Positions 7,468 to 16,987 of a stretch of 64,000 bases of DNA are shown piece by piece. Source of the DNA: Bacillus dicomae (GTDB lineage Bacteria > Bacillota > Bacilli > Bacillales > Bacillaceae_G); NCBI RefSeq assembly GCF_006494425.1, contig NZ_VHIV01000002.1, positions 434,001 to 498,000 on the forward strand, given 5' to 3'. Position numbers and translations under genes: made by a program. A model generated the notes under the pieces. It was not told where the DNA came from. It saw only the letters and a program-made list of their open reading frames with translations, and made no database searches. Position 1 is the first letter of the stretch; each line of letters begins with the position of its first letter.

Positions 7468-7998
7468 ATGAAATGGATACTGATTACAATGCAAGCTTTC
7501 GTTATGATGTTTTGCTTAGTTTATGAAACGAGTGCGAGGGCGGAAGGGCCAGTACCAGAAGTAACAGAAAAAGAGCCTGAAGTTACAATTTTATTAGAGC
7601 GAATGTATGTTGATGGAGAAGTAAGTGAGGAAATCTTTACAGAAAAAGTGGCAGACTTAGAAAAGTTTTTACAGCAATATAAAGAATGGCAGCTCGTTGA
7701 TCGTGATGATGTACAAATTGTATTACAAAAGAAAGTTGATGATATTTCTCCTTTATTGAAAACGAGTGGTTATTTCGGTGTTTCAGAGGAAGGGATATTG
7801 CAAATTTTTAAAGGTGTACCGAAAAGTGATAATGCGATTCATTCCTTCTTTCAAATTGATATGAAAAAGCTTGAGAGTTATGAGCGTGCGAAATTGAAGC
7901 GTGGTATTCGGATTAAATCAAAAGAAGGTTTTGTGAAGACAATTGAAAAAATGAAGCAATACGCAGTGCAAAATAAGAAACAAAGCAGCTCATGGTGA
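7468..7998 (+). CDS. bofC: Forespore intermembrane protein BofC
   Basis: In B. subtilis, BofC is secreted from the forespore into the intermembrane space and restrains the SpoIVB signalling protease, tuning pro-sigma-K activation. This 176-residue protein has an N-terminal signal peptide (MKWILITMQAFVMMFCLVYETSARA) followed by the BofC domains, including LLERMYVDGEVSEE, the WQLVDRDD segment and the C-terminal SEEGILQIFKG region. It lies immediately upstream of ruvA in B. subtilis; here a convergent iron lipoprotein gene is interposed. AAGAGGTG precedes the ATG. Its last codons form one arm of a perfect hairpin terminator. Confidence 0.9.
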   Translation: MKWILITMQAFVMMFCLVYETSARAEGPVPEVTEKEPEVTILLERMYVDGEVSEEIFTEKVADLEKFLQQYKEWQLVDRDDVQIVLQKKVDDISPLLKTSGYFGVSEEGILQIFKGVPKSDNAIHSFFQIDMKKLESYERAKLKRGIRIKSKEGFVKTIEKMKQYAVQNKKQSSSW

Positions 7999-8017
7999 GC
8001 TGCTTTGTTTCTTATTT
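7971..8017. terminator. Perfect 22-bp hairpin terminator shared by two convergent genes
   Basis: Left arm 7971-7992 and right arm 7996-8017 are exact reverse complements with a TGG loop. It overlaps the end of bofC on one strand and the last codons of the siderophore-binding lipoprotein on the other. Confidence 0.85.
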
Positions 8018-8956
8018 ATTTTTATCTAAAATTTGTTTCGCGATTTCATCGATTAGCATATCTTTTCCAATTGGATTGAATGCTTTCGTATTGAACGCTT
8101 CATTTGATACTTCATATACGTGATTGTTTTTTACTGCTTTATTGTCTTTCCAAACGGCACTGTTTTTATAGTCTTTGTACACTTTATCAGCTTCTCCGCC
8201 AAAGTTTACAACGAACATTTGGTCAGGCTGGAATGCAACAAGACCTTCTAGTGATACTTGCGCCATCGTTTGTTTTAAATCCGTACCTTTTGTTGCTGGA
8301 AGTTTTAAGTCATTAAAGATGATGTCGCCGTATCCGAAGCTACCATATACACGGAAGTTTTGTGGTGTAACTGCAACGAACATAAAATTTTCATCTTTTG
8401 TTTTTTCTTTTATTTTTTTAGATAAAGAGTCTGCTTTTTTATCGTAGTCTGCAATCCATTTGTCAGCTTTCTTCTCTTCGTCAAATAGCTTGCTTACTTC
8501 TTTAAACTTACCGCGCCAATCTTCTAAGTTTGTTTCTAGAACAACTGTCGGTGCAACCTTTTCTAATTGATCATAAATCTTCAATTGACGATTATTTAAA
8601 ATAATTAAGTCTGGTTTTAAAGCGGTAACAGCTTCTAAATCAACTTTAGGTGCCCAGTACCAACCTACTGCTTTTACGCCATCTAATTTTTCTGTTAAAT
8701 GCTTTTGGATTTTATCTTTATATGTATTTGCTGTACCAACAGGTTTGTGCCCAAGAAGTAATAATTCTTCTGTTGAACCAGATAAATCAACAATTCTCTT
8801 TGGATTTACTGGAATAGTAGCTTCCCCTTTAGCGTGTTTTACAACTTTTGTTTTCGGTTGTTCTTTTGCTTTTGATTCTTCTTTTTGAGAAGAGCAGCCA
8901 ACGATAGAAAGAACAACTAGCATAATAGTAAATAAAATAAATAACTTCTGTTTCAT
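8012..8956 (-). CDS. Iron-siderophore ABC transporter substrate-binding lipoprotein
   Basis: The 314-residue lipoprotein has a signal peptide with lipobox LSIVGC (Cys 21), then a type III periplasmic-binding fold: NPKRIVDLSGSTEELLLLGHKPVG, the ALKPDLIILNN strand, a long interdomain helix (DEEKKADKWIADYDKKADSLSKKIKE), and the C-terminal lobe SLEGLVAFQPDQMFVVNFGG. It captures a ferric siderophore outside the membrane. No permease or ATPase lies beside it, so it must use components encoded elsewhere, as cereus-group orphan receptors of the FhuD/FpuA kind do. A Fur box lies 27 bp upstream. Substrate is uncertain, so I give no symbol. Confidence 0.88.
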   Translation of the reverse strand: MKQKLFILFTIMLVVLSIVGCSSQKEESKAKEQPKTKVVKHAKGEATIPVNPKRIVDLSGSTEELLLLGHKPVGTANTYKDKIQKHLTEKLDGVKAVGWYWAPKVDLEAVTALKPDLIILNNRQLKIYDQLEKVAPTVVLETNLEDWRGKFKEVSKLFDEEKKADKWIADYDKKADSLSKKIKEKTKDENFMFVAVTPQNFRVYGSFGYGDIIFNDLKLPATKGTDLKQTMAQVSLEGLVAFQPDQMFVVNFGGEADKVYKDYKNSAVWKDNKAVKNNHVYEVSNEAFNTKAFNPIGKDMLIDEIAKQILDKNK

Positions 8957-8982
8957 CCTAATGTAACCCCTTTAATTAATAT

Positions 8983-8997
8983 TGATAATCATTATCG
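8983..8997 (-). promoter_or_regulatory. Fur box upstream of the siderophore-binding lipoprotein
   Basis: Plus-strand TGATAATCATTATCG matches the 7-1-7 Fur consensus TGATAATnATTATCA at 13 of 14 informative positions. Confidence 0.85.
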
Positions 8998-9144
8998 ACT
9001 TCTGTATATTAATGTGCTTTATACTTTCTGTCAATGGAAAATAACAGAAGGTTTAAATAGAGAACATTTGTTGGGGCAGTCTCGCTTTTCTATCATTAAA
9101 TATGTTAAAATGGAATACATGATTTAAGAGGGAGAGATCGTATT

Positions 9145-9762
9145 TTGTTTGAATATGTTACAGGTTACGTGGAGTATGTAGGACCGGAATATGTCGTAAT
9201 TGATCATAATGGAATTGGTTATCAAATTTTCACACCAAATCCGTATGTATTTCAAAGAAGTAAGCAAGAAATCCGTGTCTATACATATCATTATGTGAGA
9301 GAAGATATTATGGCACTTTACGGGTTTAAAACACGTGAAGAGCGTTTATTATTTACAAAGTTGTTAGGTGTGTCTGGTATTGGACCAAAAGGCGCTCTTG
9401 CGATATTAGCTTCTGGTCAAACAGGACAGGTCGTTCAAGCGATTGAACATGAAGACGAGAAGTTTTTAGTGAAATTCCCAGGCGTAGGAAAGAAAACAGC
9501 GCGTCAAATGATTTTAGATTTAAAAGGAAAACTAGCAGACGTTGTACCAGATGCATTTGTTGATTTATTCTCAGACACAGAACGTTTCGATGAGAAGAAA
9601 GGTTCATCAGCTGAGCTGGATGAGGCGCTGGAAGCTCTGCGCGCACTTGGATATGCAGAACGAGAAGTTTCTCGCGTTGTACCAGAATTATTAAAAGAAT
9701 CATTAACGACGGATCAGTATATTAAAAAGGCGCTTAGTCTTTTACTAAATGGTAAGAGGTGA
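9145..9762 (+). CDS. ruvA: Holliday junction DNA helicase subunit RuvA
   Basis: RuvA tetramers bind four-way junctions and load RuvB for branch migration. The 205-residue protein has the N-terminal OB fold ([23 protein letters not shown]), two helix-hairpin-helix motifs ([16 protein letters not shown] at about 73-88 and [20 protein letters not shown] at about 111-130), and the C-terminal three-helix domain that contacts RuvB ([19 protein letters not shown]). The TTG start at 9145 follows GAGGGAGAG. ruvB starts 6 bp after the stop. Confidence 0.97.
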   Translation: MFEYVTGYVEYVGPEYVVIDHNGIGYQIFTPNPYVFQRSKQEIRVYTYHYVREDIMALYGFKTREERLLFTKLLGVSGIGPKGALAILASGQTGQVVQAIEHEDEKFLVKFPGVGKKTARQMILDLKGKLADVVPDAFVDLFSDTERFDEKKGSSAELDEALEALRALGYAEREVSRVVPELLKESLTTDQYIKKALSLLLNGKR

Positions 9763-9767
9763 GTATA

Positions 9768-10769
9768 ATGGACGAACGTCTCCTTTCAGGGGAATCTGCC
9801 TATGAAGATGCGGATTTAGAATATTCATTACGGCCACAGACGCTCCGTCAGTATATTGGCCAAGATAAAGCGAAACATAATTTAGAGGTGTTTATTGAAG
9901 CGGCGAAAATGCGTGAAGAAACGTTAGATCACGTGCTTCTATATGGGCCGCCAGGACTTGGTAAAACAACGCTTGCTAATATTATTGCTAATGAAATGGG
10001 CGTTAATGTTAGAACCACTTCAGGTCCAGCAATTGAAAGACCAGGAGATTTAGCAGCTGTATTAACAGCGCTTCAGCCAGGGGATGTATTATTTATTGAT
10101 GAAATTCATCGTTTGCATAGATCGATTGAAGAAGTATTGTATCCTGCGATGGAAGACTTCTGCCTTGATATCGTAATTGGAAAAGGACCGTCAGCACGAT
10201 CTGTACGTTTAGATTTACCGCCATTTACATTAGTTGGAGCAACGACACGTGCGGGAGCCTTATCAGCACCGCTTCGTGACCGCTTTGGTGTGCTTTCAAG
10301 ATTAGAGTATTACACAGTAGATCAGCTTTCTGCGATTGTTGAACGTACAGCAGAAGTATTCGAAGTTGAAATTGATTCGTTAGCTGCACTAGAAATCGCA
10401 AGACGTGCTCGTGGTACACCTCGTATTGCAAATCGTTTATTACGACGTGTACGAGATTTCGCGCAAGTACGTGGTAACGGAACAGTTACAATGGAAATTA
10501 CACAAATGGCGTTAGAACTACTGCAAGTAGATAAATTAGGTTTAGATCATATTGATCATAAATTGTTGCTTGGTATTATTGAGAAATTCCGTGGTGGTCC
10601 AGTCGGGTTAGAGACAGTTTCGGCAACAATTGGAGAGGAATCCCATACGATTGAAGATGTGTATGAGCCATACTTATTACAAATTGGCTTTTTACAACGA
10701 ACGCCAAGAGGCCGAATCGTAACTCCACTTGCTTATGAGCATTTCGGAATGGAGATACCAAAAGTATGA
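9768..10769 (+). CDS. ruvB: Holliday junction branch migration ATPase RuvB
   Basis: AAA+ motor that drives branch migration with RuvA. In the 333-residue protein I see Walker [10 protein letters not shown] (about 59-67), Walker B LFIDEIH, sensor 1 VGATTRAG, the arginine finger in PLRDRFG, sensor 2 [12 protein letters not shown], and the winged-helix end that includes [12 protein letters not shown] 9768 is preferred over GTG 9759 because AGAGGTGAG is ideally spaced for it; the GTG would overlap ruvA by 4 bp. The next gene starts within the ruvB stop (ATGA overlap). Confidence 0.97.
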   Translation: MDERLLSGESAYEDADLEYSLRPQTLRQYIGQDKAKHNLEVFIEAAKMREETLDHVLLYGPPGLGKTTLANIIANEMGVNVRTTSGPAIERPGDLAAVLTALQPGDVLFIDEIHRLHRSIEEVLYPAMEDFCLDIVIGKGPSARSVRLDLPPFTLVGATTRAGALSAPLRDRFGVLSRLEYYTVDQLSAIVERTAEVFEVEIDSLAALEIARRARGTPRIANRLLRRVRDFAQVRGNGTVTMEITQMALELLQVDKLGLDHIDHKLLLGIIEKFRGGPVGLETVSATIGEESHTIEDVYEPYLLQIGFLQRTPRGRIVTPLAYEHFGMEIPKV

Positions 10770-10966
10770 CGGAGATGCCAAAATTGCTTATTACAGCAGG
10801 TATCTTACTTATCGTTGTTGGATTAGTTTGGAAGTTTATTGGAAGACTGCCAGGCGATATTTTTGTGAAAAAAGGAAACGTTACCTTTTATTTTCCTATC
10901 ATTACATGTATTGTGTTAAGTATTGTATTATCTTTTATTATGTATATAATAAATCGATTCAAATAA
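10766..10966 (+). CDS. DUF2905 small membrane protein
   Basis: A 66-residue protein with two hydrophobic helices (about 7-24 and 42-62), separated by the conserved [20 protein letters not shown] loop that marks DUF2905. Function is unknown. Its ATG overlaps the ruvB TGA (ATGA), a sign of translational coupling, and it is followed 19 bp later by queA. The family is often found in ruvAB-queA-tgt operons. Confidence 0.85.
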   Translation: MTEMPKLLITAGILLIVVGLVWKFIGRLPGDIFVKKGNVTFYFPIITCIVLSIVLSFIMYIINRFK

Positions 10967-10985
10967 GAAATAGGTGGATATAGTT

Positions 10986-12038
10986 ATGGATATAAATCAA
11001 TTTGATTTTCATTTACCAGAAGAACTTATTGCACAAGTCCCGTTAGAAGATCGTGAAACATCAAGATTAATGGTGTTAGACCGTGAAACAGGTGATATTA
11101 AGCATAAACATTTTACGGACATTCTTTCTTACTTACATGAGGGGGATTGCTTAGTTTTAAATGAAACGAAAGTAATGCCAGCTCGTTTGCACGGTGTGAA
11201 AGAAGATACAGGCGCACACATTGAAGTACTTCTTTTAAAACAAGAAGAAGGTGATAAGTGGGAGACGCTTGTTAAGCCAGCGAAACGTGTAAAAGAAGGA
11301 ACTGTTATTTCTTTTGGCGAAGGGAAATTAAAAGCAACTTGCACAGGAACTGCAGATCAAGGTGGACGTCAGCTTGAATTTTCATATGACGGCATCTTTT
11401 ATGAAATTTTAGATGAACTTGGAGAAATGCCACTTCCTCCATATATTAAAGAGACGCTAGAAGATCGCGATCGCTATCAAACAGTATATGCGAAAGAAAT
11501 CGGTTCAGCAGCAGCACCGACTGCAGGACTTCACTTTACAGAAGAGTTACTGGAGAAGTTAAAACAAAAAGGTGTTGAGTTAGCATTTATTACACTTCAC
11601 GTAGGGCTTGGGACATTTAGACCAGTTTCTGTCGATACGATTGAAGAGCACCATATGCACGCAGAATATTACCATATGTCTGAAGAGACAGCGGCATTAT
11701 TAAATCGTGTGAAAGAGAATGGTGGACGTATTATTACGGTAGGTACGACATCAACTCGTACGTTAGAAACAATTGCGACAGATCATGACGGTAAGCTTTG
11801 TGCTGCTTCTGGTTGGACAGATATTTTTATGTACCCAGGTTATGAATTTAAAGCAATTGATGGTTTAATCACAAACTTCCACTTACCAAAATCAACATTA
11901 ATTATGCTTGTAAGTGCATTTGCAAATAGAGATAATGTACTTCATGCTTATAATGAAGCAGTAAAAGAAAAATATCGTTTCTTTAGCTTCGGTGATGCAA
12001 TGTTCGTTGCATCTCACGCTAAAATGGGAAACAAATAA
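10986..12038 (+). CDS. queA: S-adenosylmethionine:tRNA ribosyltransferase-isomerase
   Basis: Transfers and isomerises the ribose of SAM onto preQ1 at tRNA position 34, giving epoxyqueuosine. The 350-residue protein starts [24 protein letters not shown] and contains the family landmarks [13 protein letters not shown], the APTAGLHFT motif (about 175-183), [13 protein letters not shown] and [12 protein letters not shown] 10986 follows AATAGGTGG; an upstream in-frame GTG (10974) lies in that ribosome-binding site. tgt follows 12 bp downstream, so both queuosine enzymes are coupled in the ruv operon. Confidence 0.97.
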   Translation: MDINQFDFHLPEELIAQVPLEDRETSRLMVLDRETGDIKHKHFTDILSYLHEGDCLVLNETKVMPARLHGVKEDTGAHIEVLLLKQEEGDKWETLVKPAKRVKEGTVISFGEGKLKATCTGTADQGGRQLEFSYDGIFYEILDELGEMPLPPYIKETLEDRDRYQTVYAKEIGSAAAPTAGLHFTEELLEKLKQKGVELAFITLHVGLGTFRPVSVDTIEEHHMHAEYYHMSEETAALLNRVKENGGRIITVGTTSTRTLETIATDHDGKLCAASGWTDIFMYPGYEFKAIDGLITNFHLPKSTLIMLVSAFANRDNVLHAYNEAVKEKYRFFSFGDAMFVASHAKMGNK

Positions 12039-12047
12039 AAGGAGTAA

Positions 12048-13190
<1,143 letters not shown>

Positions 13191-13217
13191 TACATAATTT
13201 AAAAGGAGGAACAAAAG

Positions 13218-13478
13218 ATGAATCCAGGTATGATGAATATCGTTATGATCGTTGCAATGTTTGCGATTTTCTATTTCTTATTAATTCGCCCGCAACAAAA
13301 GCGTCAAAAAGCAGTTGCTCAAATGCAAAGTGAGTTATCAAAAGGTGATGCTATCGTAACAATCGGTGGTTTACACGGCACAATCGAATCAGTAGATGAT
13401 ACGAAAATCGTTATTAAATCTGGTGGTTCACACTTAACTTTCGATCGCAATGCGATTCGTGAAGTTGTGAAAAACTAA
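13218..13478 (+). CDS. yajC: Preprotein translocase accessory subunit YajC
   Basis: The 86-residue protein has one N-terminal membrane helix (MMNIVMIVAMFAIFYFLLIRPQQKRQK) and a small soluble domain with GDAIVTIGGLHGTIESVDD, typical of YajC (YrbF in B. subtilis). It associates with SecDF at the Sec translocon; secDF itself is 3.5 kb downstream. Last gene of the ruv-que operon, closed by a strong terminator. AAAGGAGG precedes the start. Confidence 0.95.
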   Translation: MNPGMMNIVMIVAMFAIFYFLLIRPQQKRQKAVAQMQSELSKGDAIVTIGGLHGTIESVDDTKIVIKSGGSHLTFDRNAIREVVKN

Positions 13479-13483
13479 TGAGG

Positions 13484-13517
13484 AAGGCCCTGCATGAAAT
13501 GTGCAGGGCCTTTTTTA
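13484..13517 (+). terminator. Terminator of the ruvA-yajC operon
   Basis: AAGGCCCTGCA / TGCAGGGCCTT, 11-bp stem followed by TTTTTT. Confidence 0.92.
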
Positions 13518-13898
13518 GTTGTTTTGTTTTGACATGTTTACACCGAAAATACCACCGATTGTACTCGCGCCCATTAATGCTAATTGATAAAGTAACTGTG
13601 AGTTCGATAAAGTTTGAGAGAAGCCTAAATAGTTAACTAGAAAAACGAGTATGGTGAATGTCAGGCCTGTTGTAAAGCCTACTAGCCATCCTTTTCCTTG
13701 TGCTTTTTTACCGGCAGTAAACCCGGATATAAGCATAGATAAAACAGCTAGTATAAAAATGGCAACAGCTAATGTCCCCTCATTCATATCTGTAAATTTT
13801 AATAAAAGAGCCATAACCATACTAGTAATTGATGCAAGAATTAATAGGGTGACGATACCAAAGCCAATCGCAGTTGATAATTTTTTCGTTCCATCCAT
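13515..13898 (-). CDS. yrzE: TIGR04086-type membrane protein (YrzE)
   Basis: The 127-residue protein has four predicted transmembrane helices and glycine-rich loops (GFTAGKKAQGKGWLVGFTTGL). Gene position between yajC and yrbG matches B. subtilis yrzE. Function is unknown. The ATG at 13898 follows AAGGGGG with a usable spacing; an upstream in-frame TTG would place the ribosome-binding site inside the coding region. Confidence 0.82.
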   Translation of the reverse strand: MDGTKKLSTAIGFGIVTLLILASITSMVMALLLKFTDMNEGTLAVAIFILAVLSMLISGFTAGKKAQGKGWLVGFTTGLTFTILVFLVNYLGFSQTLSNSQLLYQLALMGASTIGGIFGVNMSKQNN

Positions 13899-14001
13899 TT
13901 GTACATTCCCCCTTTTTAATACAAGCATATTTTCATTTTGATTAAGTTAGACTAGTTTCTTTTTTAAAGGGGAATCTATAAGTAAAAAAGGAGATGTAGA
14001 A

Positions 14002-14658
14002 ATGGAATGGGTATCAATAATTGGCCGGACGATGCTTTTGTATATCATCATATTAATTATTTTTCGTCTCATGGGTAAACGTGAAATTGGAGAGTTGAGT
14101 GTATTAGATTTAGTCGTATTCATTATGCTTGGTGAAATGGCTGTAGTTGCAATTGAAAATACAGATAAATCACTTTGGCACCAACTAGTTCCGATGACTT
14201 TTCTTATGTGTATACAAATCATTTTGTCAATTATTTCGTTAAAGTATCAACGCTTTCGACATTTAATAGAAGGTGAGCCAGCTATTCTTGTAAATGCGGG
14301 AAAAATTGATGAAAAGAAGATGAGAAAGCAACGTTATAATATAGATGATTTAATGATGCAATTAAGGGAGCAAGGAGTCGGAGATGTACGGGATGTAGAA
14401 TATGCTATTTTAGAACCATCAGGAAAGTTATCTGTTTTTCAAAAACAAAAAAGTAAAAAGAGTAAAAATGATACGCCGATTTTTACTCTCCCGTTAATTA
14501 TTGATGGAGAAATCCAATCGAATCATTTACAAATGATTGAACATACAGACGAATGGCTCATTGGCAAATTAAAAAACTTAGGTTATAACGATATCACACA
14601 AGTTTTATACTGCAGTTTTCAAAATGGACAATTTTTTGTTGATTTGAAAGAAAATTAG
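14002..14658 (+). CDS. yrbG: DUF421 membrane protein (YrbG, YetF-like)
   Basis: The 218-residue protein has three N-terminal membrane helices (about 8-25, 35-52, 58-78), with the conserved MGKREIGELSVLDLVVFIMLGEMA segment. A cytoplasmic DUF421 domain follows, including EGEPAILVNAGKIDEKKM and DDLMMQLREQGV. B. subtilis relatives occur in spores and the forespore membrane; the biochemical role is unclear. A 14-bp-upstream AAAGGAG supports the start. It converges with spoVB across a shared hairpin. Confidence 0.85.
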   Translation: MEWVSIIGRTMLLYIIILIIFRLMGKREIGELSVLDLVVFIMLGEMAVVAIENTDKSLWHQLVPMTFLMCIQIILSIISLKYQRFRHLIEGEPAILVNAGKIDEKKMRKQRYNIDDLMMQLREQGVGDVRDVEYAILEPSGKLSVFQKQKSKKSKNDTPIFTLPLIIDGEIQSNHLQMIEHTDEWLIGKLKNLGYNDITQVLYCSFQNGQFFVDLKEN

Positions 14659-14690
14659 AGGCTTACTATATGAAATAGTAAGCCTGTTTA
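14659..14690. terminator. Bidirectional terminator between yrbG and spoVB
   Basis: AGGCTTACTAT / ATAGTAAGCCT, 11-bp perfect stem with an ATGAA loop. Confidence 0.8.
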
Positions 14691-16247
14691 TTTTAGAAAT
14701 GAAAGTTTTCGAATGATAGGGAGCCTGCTTAACTCTTCTTTTCGAATGAGTTTGAAAGTGAAGAGGAGAATAATATAAATGATTGTTGTTAAAGTGATTT
14801 CCCATAATGTTTGTACGCCAAGTGAATGCGACAAAATTATATATTTATGAAGATAAAAACCGAAAGAGCCTGCGATACCGATGGCAAGTCCGCCGAAAAT
14901 GTAGTCTTTTGCATAAATGGTAAATGTAATTTTCTTTAAAACAGTGGCGTAATGAAGGAATGTCACCGTTACTATATTTGCAGCGATAGCAAGTGCAACC
15001 CCCATCATTTGAAACTCTGGTCTTGAAGCTAGGACAAAAATAACGATTAATTTCACGATTGCGCCAATAAATGTATTCATCATGGCAGCTCGTGCTAAGT
15101 TTAAAGCTTGTAAAACAGAGGTAAGTGGACTTTGAAAATAATGAAATAAAAAACAAGGTGCAAGAAGCTGGATGAATGCAGTTGCACTATCTGATCCATA
15201 CATAAGAGTTAAAACAGGAGAAGCAAATACGTATAATATAACGACTGACCACCCACCGGTAATTAATGAAATCCGTAGAGCTTGTTGTAAGCGGTGTTCT
15301 ACTAATTTATGCTGCCTTTTTGCCATTGCCTCGCTAATAGATGGAACAAGTGCTGTCGAAAGAGCGTATGTAATAAAGGCTGGCAGTGAAAGGAGCGGGA
15401 ATGCATACCCGTTTAATATACCGTATTGCTGAGTTGCGACGGAGGCAGCAACGCCGGCAATCGCTAAGCTTTGCATAACGACGATAGGTTCAAAAAAATA
15501 GGAAACGGAACCGATTAAACGACTTCCTGTAGTTGGAAGTGCAATATCCATAAGAGAATAAAATGTCCCCTTGCTTTCCTTTACAGTAGTGAAAAATCCA
15601 GAGCGTATAGATAAATGTTTTTCGCGCTGGAATAAAGTGAGTAAAAATAATAACGATGCCACTTCACCGAGAACGGCTGATAACATAGCGCCAGCTGCAG
15701 CGTATTCTACGCCGTAAGGTAAAAATAATTGAATACATATAGCGATAATTGTAATACGGACAACCTGTTCTATCACTTGGGCGTAAGCGCTAGGTTTCAT
15801 ATTTTGTTTCCCTTGGAAATAACCACGTAAAACAGAAGAAACAGCAATAACAGGAACGACAGGTAAAATAGCCATTAATGGATAATACGTTCGTTCATCA
15901 GTTAATAATGTTTTTGCTAAAATAGGTGTGAGGAGCATAATTCCAATTGTTAAAATGATACTAATAACGGATGTAACGGCTAATGATACTGTTAATATTT
16001 TTTTTACTTTTTGTTTATCATTCACAGCTTCCGCTTCTGCTACAAATTTTGCGATTGCGACAGGAAGACCGATTTGTGTTAATGTAATTGCTAGAATAAA
16101 TGTAGGGACGGCCATCATATAAAGGCCAACGCCTTCTTCTCCTAAAATACGTGCCATTACAATGCGATTAATAAATCCTAGAATTTTGGTAATAAAGCCG
16201 GCTATCATTAAAATAAATGCGCCTTTTAGAAAGCTTTGTCTCGTCAT
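14688..16247 (-). CDS. spoVB: Stage V sporulation protein B, MOP-superfamily lipid flippase-like
   Basis: A 519-residue polytopic protein of the MATE/MurJ/Wzx superfamily with about 14 helices. It begins SFLKGAFILMIAGFITKILGFINRIVMARILGEEGVGLYMMA, the classic SpoVB opening. It is required for spore cortex synthesis in B. subtilis and is thought to move a lipid-linked cortex precursor across the outer forespore membrane. Position opposite comN/secDF is conserved. An AGGTAGGAGAAG stretch precedes the ATG on the minus strand. Confidence 0.93.
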   Translation of the reverse strand: MTRQSFLKGAFILMIAGFITKILGFINRIVMARILGEEGVGLYMMAVPTFILAITLTQIGLPVAIAKFVAEAEAVNDKQKVKKILTVSLAVTSVISIILTIGIMLLTPILAKTLLTDERTYYPLMAILPVVPVIAVSSVLRGYFQGKQNMKPSAYAQVIEQVVRITIIAICIQLFLPYGVEYAAAGAMLSAVLGEVASLLFLLTLFQREKHLSIRSGFFTTVKESKGTFYSLMDIALPTTGSRLIGSVSYFFEPIVVMQSLAIAGVAASVATQQYGILNGYAFPLLSLPAFITYALSTALVPSISEAMAKRQHKLVEHRLQQALRISLITGGWSVVILYVFASPVLTLMYGSDSATAFIQLLAPCFLFHYFQSPLTSVLQALNLARAAMMNTFIGAIVKLIVIFVLASRPEFQMMGVALAIAANIVTVTFLHYATVLKKITFTIYAKDYIFGGLAIGIAGSFGFYLHKYIILSHSLGVQTLWEITLTTIIYIILLFTFKLIRKEELSRLPIIRKLSFLK

Positions 16248-16428
16248 GGTCTTCTCCTACCTTCTCAAAATCAGTGGAATGATTTACAATAATTTATATG
16301 CACGTACGAGACAAGAATGACAAGCATTTGAGAGAGTGAAGTATGATAGTGCTCTTGAAAGTAGTTATTGCTGTCCATTAGAGCGGGATTAAAGGCGACT
16401 TTTCGTGCTGAAATAAGAAGGAGATGTT

Positions 16429-16719
16429 ATGTGTATGTTAGATAGAGAGGCTTTGGTAGAATCGTACCGCGGACAGTTACAAGTCGTTTTAGAAAGTAAA
16501 GTAGAAGAGTTCCACATGTTCGGTTACGACCGAGTGACAGATGATGACATTTGGAAGTTTCTTAAAGTGAAAAAGTGGAAGAAGATAGACAGCGATGTTA
16601 GATTGTATGAATTAGTTAATGACGTATTAACGGTAAGTGCTAATGAATATATGACTTATTTAACTGTTGAAGCATATCAAGCGCCGCTTTGGTCATTTGA
16701 TGAATATGAAAATAAATAA
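16429..16719 (+). CDS. comN: Post-transcriptional regulator ComN
   Basis: The 96-residue soluble protein matches the ComN (YrzD) family: VESYRGQLQVVLESKVEEFHMFGYDRVTDDDIWKFL, then KVKKWKK and the ending EYMTYLTVEAYQAP. B. subtilis ComN affects accumulation of comE mRNA and binds DivIVA. ATG 16429 follows AAGGAG; a second ATG (16435) is two codons later. It lies between spoVB and secDF as in B. subtilis. Confidence 0.88.
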   Translation: MCMLDREALVESYRGQLQVVLESKVEEFHMFGYDRVTDDDIWKFLKVKKWKKIDSDVRLYELVNDVLTVSANEYMTYLTVEAYQAPLWSFDEYENK

Positions 16720-16729
16720 CCGACTGCAA

Positions 16730-16758
16730 TTGGTTTGTTCTTCCTTTTGCAGTATAAT
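16730..16758 (+). promoter_or_regulatory. Sigma-A-like promoter for secDF
   Basis: TTGGTT at 16730-16735, 17-bp spacer, TATAAT at 16753-16758, leaving a leader of about 220 nt before secDF. Confidence 0.5.
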
Positions 16759-16786
16759 GATAGGTATTGATAATGAGGAAATAATT

Positions 16787-16834
16787 ATGTCTAAGATTAT
16801 ATATAAAGGGGGTAGTGAAGAGAAAAATAAATAA
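16787..16834 (+). CDS. Possible 15-codon upstream ORF in the secDF leader
   Basis: ATG at 16787 has GAGGAA six bases upstream and encodes MSKIIYKGGSEEKNK before TAA. The peptide is short and hydrophilic with no signal anchor, so it does not resemble known secretion-monitoring peptides such as SecM, VemP or MifM. It may be chance; only the good ribosome-binding site and its place in the leader argue for translation. Confidence 0.25.
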   Translation: MSKIIYKGGSEEKNK

Positions 16835-16987
16835 TGAAAGTGTAGGTAATGTGAAAAACTTACCAACACAGCTGGTGATGAACTAGCAAAATTATAGAAA
16901 GGAAGTCTACTAACTAGGCGTATGCACACGTGTAAAGTGAATCGTAAGAGATTTATTTAAAGTGTTAGTAGCAGAAAGAGGGTACAT

